From positions 1 through 14,962 of the forward strand of contig DAOUDX010000020.1 in assembly GCA_034430835.1 (NCBI GenBank): a stretch of 14,962 nt of DNA. Reading direction: 5' to 3'. The notes under the pieces were generated by a model, which searched no databases, was not told where the DNA came from, and saw only the letters and a list, made by a program, of their open reading frames with translations. The position numbers and the translations under genes are program-made. This document shows positions 12,368 through 14,962 of the stretch, in pieces; the stretch's first letter is position 1; each line of letters opens with the position of its first letter. This DNA is from JAFGED01 sp034430835. Its GTDB lineage: Bacteria > Chloroflexota > Anaerolineae > B4-G1.

Positions 12368-14962
12368 TTATATCCTGTGGATTGCTCGATGTTTCTCGCA
12401 AAGCCAAAGGATATTTCCATCGCGCGTCACTGTCTTGTGCAAGCTACACCAGTCTTCCTCGGGATCTGCCTCTTTGAGAAAGCTATGCAGTAGGCGTAGC
12501 GCGGGGCCTGTGGCCTCGATTTCTTTGATGTGCCCTTTTGCGCCCTGCATACGCTCTGGTTTGTCGTGGGCGCCAGATTTTTCTGGTATGCTGTCAAGGA
12601 TGGTCTCGAAAACCTTTAGGCTGGCCTGGATGTCTTTGGCGACTTGGTCGTCGTAGAACTCGCTGATGACACCCACCTTGGGGATATAACGCAAGTAACG
12701 CATCATTTTCTCAAGCCACGGCGTGAGTTTCGCCCACCATTCATAAGATTGAATGACAGTATAGCCTTTTTCTTCCCTGACGACGTGCGGTTCGCTTGGG
12801 TGTTGACACATCAGATGAAGGGTATATTTGCTTCCAAGAAGTTCTTCTAGATTGGAGGGCTTCTCCCAACTGGGGACAAGTATGAAGGTGTTGGGACATT
12901 CAGCGTCGATGCTTGCCATTTCATAGTTCCAGAGGCGGGTGAATTCCCGCCTAAGCAGCTCGAACCCTTGGGAAAGCTCAACAAGCCTGTCTGTGATTTC
13001 TTCGTGTCCTTGCTCGATAGCTGAGTGGATCTCATCTAGCTTGGCGGCGACCTGATCATTTGTGGAGTAATGGATGCCATACAGTAACACAGGTACAGAT
13101 ACTTCTTGGAATGACTCGTCACATTCAGCGGTCAGCTTGTTGTGCTGCATCCGTTCAACCAGGCGCTCGTAGTCGTGATAATAGGGACAGGGAATATCTT
13201 CTTCCTCTTGGCCTAGGTGGCAGTTGCACGGCACCAAGCGTTTGTATGCTAGGCCTTCATAAAATCCTAATATTCTGTCATTTATCGTATGGTGCAAGAT
13301 GCTGAAAAAGTTGTAAGGTGATGGTCCGCGCACGCGGAGGCATAACTCGTGCGTGCTGGGGTTGAGAATGGCCTCTGCTTGATGACCATCGTACTGTAAT
13401 CGCACACCATCCCGCCAATGTATACCTTGGGTGTAGGGATGGGTTAGCACGATGAACCAACTCATAAGTCCTGGCGGGGTGAAGCCCTGTAATTGAAAGA
13501 CCATATTGATTTCGGGTTTGTCTGGTAGAATATCTGACCAGTGTGGCATATCCTGCGGCACGCTGTGAGGTAGCCTCAGTGGCACGAGGCTGTGTGTTGC
13601 TTCTTGACCGGGAGCATCTGCAGGTAGCTTGTAACTGATGAGGAATTTCTCCATTAGTCGAAGGAAACGTGGATAGAGGGCTCGATCATAATTCCCCCAG
13701 ATGCGAGAAAAGTCCTCGTGGGCCAGCAGGCCGCCATTGGTTCGGACGATTTTATCGTCGAGCACTAGACTGATGGCCTCGGTGAGCCAGTTGGGCTTGA
13801 GAACGACAAAGTCGCAGAGCACGTCGTCTTCTTGATAATAAAGGATTTTGCCCAGGTCGTGCAGATACCCTCCTAGGGCAGTCTGCGCGATTTCCGCCTT
13901 GACACCTTGTTGAACGCATACTTCTATGTAATCGGCTTGCGAGAGATGGTAGGCGCTGTGGGCGTTTAAAGCTTCTTCGGCTTTACACCAGGTTGCGGGC
14001 CACTGTTGTTCCATCAGGGGAAGCTTTACTGCTTCACGTGCAATGATCTCTTTTAGTTCTTCAATGCCTACTCCTGTTTTGTTGCTCACGCCAATGTGTC
14101 CCACCAGTTGGGGGTAGGCTGTCTCAAAACGGTTGTAATTAAAGTCCGCGGGGCGCTCGTCGATGTGGGTTGCTACCAGCAAGATGGGAGCCTCGGGAGC
14201 AAGGATCTGGATGTTTCTAAGCCAGTGATCCAGCCTGGCTTGGTCGGTGTCGAGTCTGGCGTTCCATACAAGCAGGTATAGAGAGCGTTTGGTCATAAAA
14301 AACTGGTGAGTGGTATGATAGATTTGCTGTCCACCAAAATCCCACACGTTGAGCGTTATATACTCTCCCGGTTTATCAGGGTGAAGGAGGCAGTAGAGCT
14401 TGGTGTCAATGCCGTGTGTGGTGGAGAGTCCCTCGATGAAGGGATCGCCTTGCAGAGCGCGCAGAAGAGACGTTTTTCCTGTTCCTCCCTCGCCAACTAG
14501 TAACAGTTTGGCCTCGTAGCGGGTAACTGAGCCTGCGATCAAGTCGCGCAAGAAATCTCTTACATCCTCCCAACCTCGTGCGGCGATTTCTGGGGGAGGG
14601 GTGCGGAGGGGATTGTTGCCAAGGTGAAACAACTGCAGGTTGGTCAGTTGGACGATCTCGGGCGGCAACTCGGTCAGCTGGTTGTTGTCGAGCCAAAGCG
14701 TCTGCAGGTTGGTCAGTTGGCCGATCTCGGGCGGCAGCTCGGTCAGCTGGTTGTTGCGGAGATGGAGCGTCTGCAGGTTGGTCAGTTGGACGATCTCGGG
14801 CGGCAGCTCGGTCAGCCGGTTGTTGTCGAGCCAAAGCGTCTGCAGGTTGGTCAGCTGGACGATCTCGGGCGGCAGCTCGGTCAGCCGGTTGTTGTCGAGG
14901 GAAAGCGTCTGCAGGTTGGTCAGCTGGACGATCTCGGGCGGCAGCTCGGTCAGCCGGTTGTT
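12368..14962 (-). CDS. Roco-family protein (LRR-Roc GTPase-COR), N-terminus beyond the window
   Basis: The frame is open to the right edge, giving 864 visible residues; a TTG at 14668 is not the start because LRR coding continues upstream in frame. Visible residues 1 to about 120 are leucine-rich repeats of 23 residues. The Roc GTPase follows: P-loop GEGGTGKTS (157-165), DFGGQ (208-212), and THID (265-268) in place of NKxD, usual for Roco proteins. The COR region starts near 330 (NAHSAYHLSQADYIEV) and includes VVLKPNWLTEAI. A helical, coiled-coil-like stretch is at about 640-680. Near 579-596 lies CNCH...CPYYH, and the C-terminus has CSLH...CEKH (839-858). Roco proteins are GTP-controlled dimeric switches; the bacterial role is mostly unknown. 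GC near 47% in sampled body sequence, against well over 60% in neighbours, suggests horizontal acquisition. Confidence 0.88.
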   Translation of the reverse strand, partial: NNRLTELPPEIVQLTNLQTLSLDNNRLTELPPEIVQLTNLQTLWLDNNRLTELPPEIVQLTNLQTLHLRNNQLTELPPEIGQLTNLQTLWLDNNQLTELPPEIVQLTNLQLFHLGNNPLRTPPPEIAARGWEDVRDFLRDLIAGSVTRYEAKLLLVGEGGTGKTSLLRALQGDPFIEGLSTTHGIDTKLYCLLHPDKPGEYITLNVWDFGGQQIYHTTHQFFMTKRSLYLLVWNARLDTDQARLDHWLRNIQILAPEAPILLVATHIDERPADFNYNRFETAYPQLVGHIGVSNKTGVGIEELKEIIAREAVKLPLMEQQWPATWCKAEEALNAHSAYHLSQADYIEVCVQQGVKAEIAQTALGGYLHDLGKILYYQEDDVLCDFVVLKPNWLTEAISLVLDDKIVRTNGGLLAHEDFSRIWGNYDRALYPRFLRLMEKFLISYKLPADAPGQEATHSLVPLRLPHSVPQDMPHWSDILPDKPEINMVFQLQGFTPPGLMSWFIVLTHPYTQGIHWRDGVRLQYDGHQAEAILNPSTHELCLRVRGPSPYNFFSILHHTINDRILGFYEGLAYKRLVPCNCHLGQEEEDIPCPYYHDYERLVERMQHNKLTAECDESFQEVSVPVLLYGIHYSTNDQVAAKLDEIHSAIEQGHEEITDRLVELSQGFELLRREFTRLWNYEMASIDAECPNTFILVPSWEKPSNLEELLGSKYTLHLMCQHPSEPHVVREEKGYTVIQSYEWWAKLTPWLEKMMRYLRYIPKVGVISEFYDDQVAKDIQASLKVFETILDSIPEKSGAHDKPERMQGAKGHIKEIEATGPALRLLHSFLKEADPEEDWCSLHKTVTRDGNILWLCEKHRAIHRI
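14633..14962 (-). repeat. Tandem 69-bp LRR-coding repeats, at least five units
   Basis: CTGCAG recurs at 14633, 14702, 14771, 14840 and 14909, an exact 69-bp period coding a 23-residue LRR. The unit at 14633 differs from that at 14771 by 2 of 69 bases, and those at 14771 and 14840 differ by 3. The array continues past the window edge. Such near-identity implies recent duplication or gene conversion. The exposed LxLxxN positions vary: LWLDN, LHLRN, LWLDN, LSLDN. Confidence 0.92.

Noticed and set aside
14666..14668. TTG start codon of the Roco gene inside the LRR array
   Set aside because: The LRR reading frame continues without a stop to the right edge, so the true start is beyond the window.
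14633..14962. CRISPR-like array
   Set aside because: The units are contiguous with a 69-bp period, have no spacers, and encode leucine-rich repeats in frame.

Overview
The window reads as a high-GC bacterial chromosome segment, most likely from the Chloroflexota (Anaerolineae-like). That placement is an inference: it rests on the large MalT-like LuxR regulator, the high GC, and short intragenic repeats of a kind I associate with those genomes. There is no 16S or marker phylogeny to prove it. No stretch longer than 300 bases lacks a gene.

Layout. (1) 1-2748, minus strand: a translation-termination operon prfA-prmC-HAD phosphatase. Release factor 1 is followed 7 bp later by the methyltransferase that modifies its GGQ motif; a Cof-type HAD hydrolase, cut by the window edge, overlaps prmC by ATGA. 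(2) 2749-2910: a compact divergent control region with a sigma70-type promoter on each strand, a leader hairpin for prfA and a long palindrome over the -10 box of the rightward promoter. (3) 2911-6594, plus strand: three tightly coupled genes for a lipoprotein solute-binding protein, a glycerate 2-kinase (GCK/MOFRL family) and a double-SIS sugar-phosphate isomerase/deaminase, probably one carbohydrate operon. No permease genes are present. (4) 6595-6925: an imperfect long inverted repeat, a probable bidirectional terminator, and tRNA-Arg(CCT) on the minus strand with its own promoter. (5) 6937-9285, minus: a secreted/membrane protein that joins a Vps62-like ectodomain to a PrsW-like intramembrane-protease domain whose expected acidic residues are partly replaced. 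(6) 9430-12141, plus: a 903-residue MalT-type regulator, apparently translated from a leaderless mRNA. (7) 12142-12367: a convergent intergenic region with a degenerate tRNA-like remnant, a palindrome and a terminator. (8) 12368-14962, minus: a Roco protein (LRR-Roc-COR) running off the right edge, with near-identical 69-bp LRR units and a body of visibly lower GC than the neighbours, which suggests an acquired gene.

The most unusual theme is that several unrelated short repeat families lie in frame inside conserved genes: two in prmC, two in the glycerate kinase and one in the LuxR regulator. A 27-bp unit is shared between the kinase and the regulator. They add or replace short peptides and resemble in concept the palindromic elements known inside Rickettsia proteins. 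The second theme is the Roco receptor-like gene, with freshly duplicated LRR units varying at exposed positions and a C-terminal Cys/His motif.
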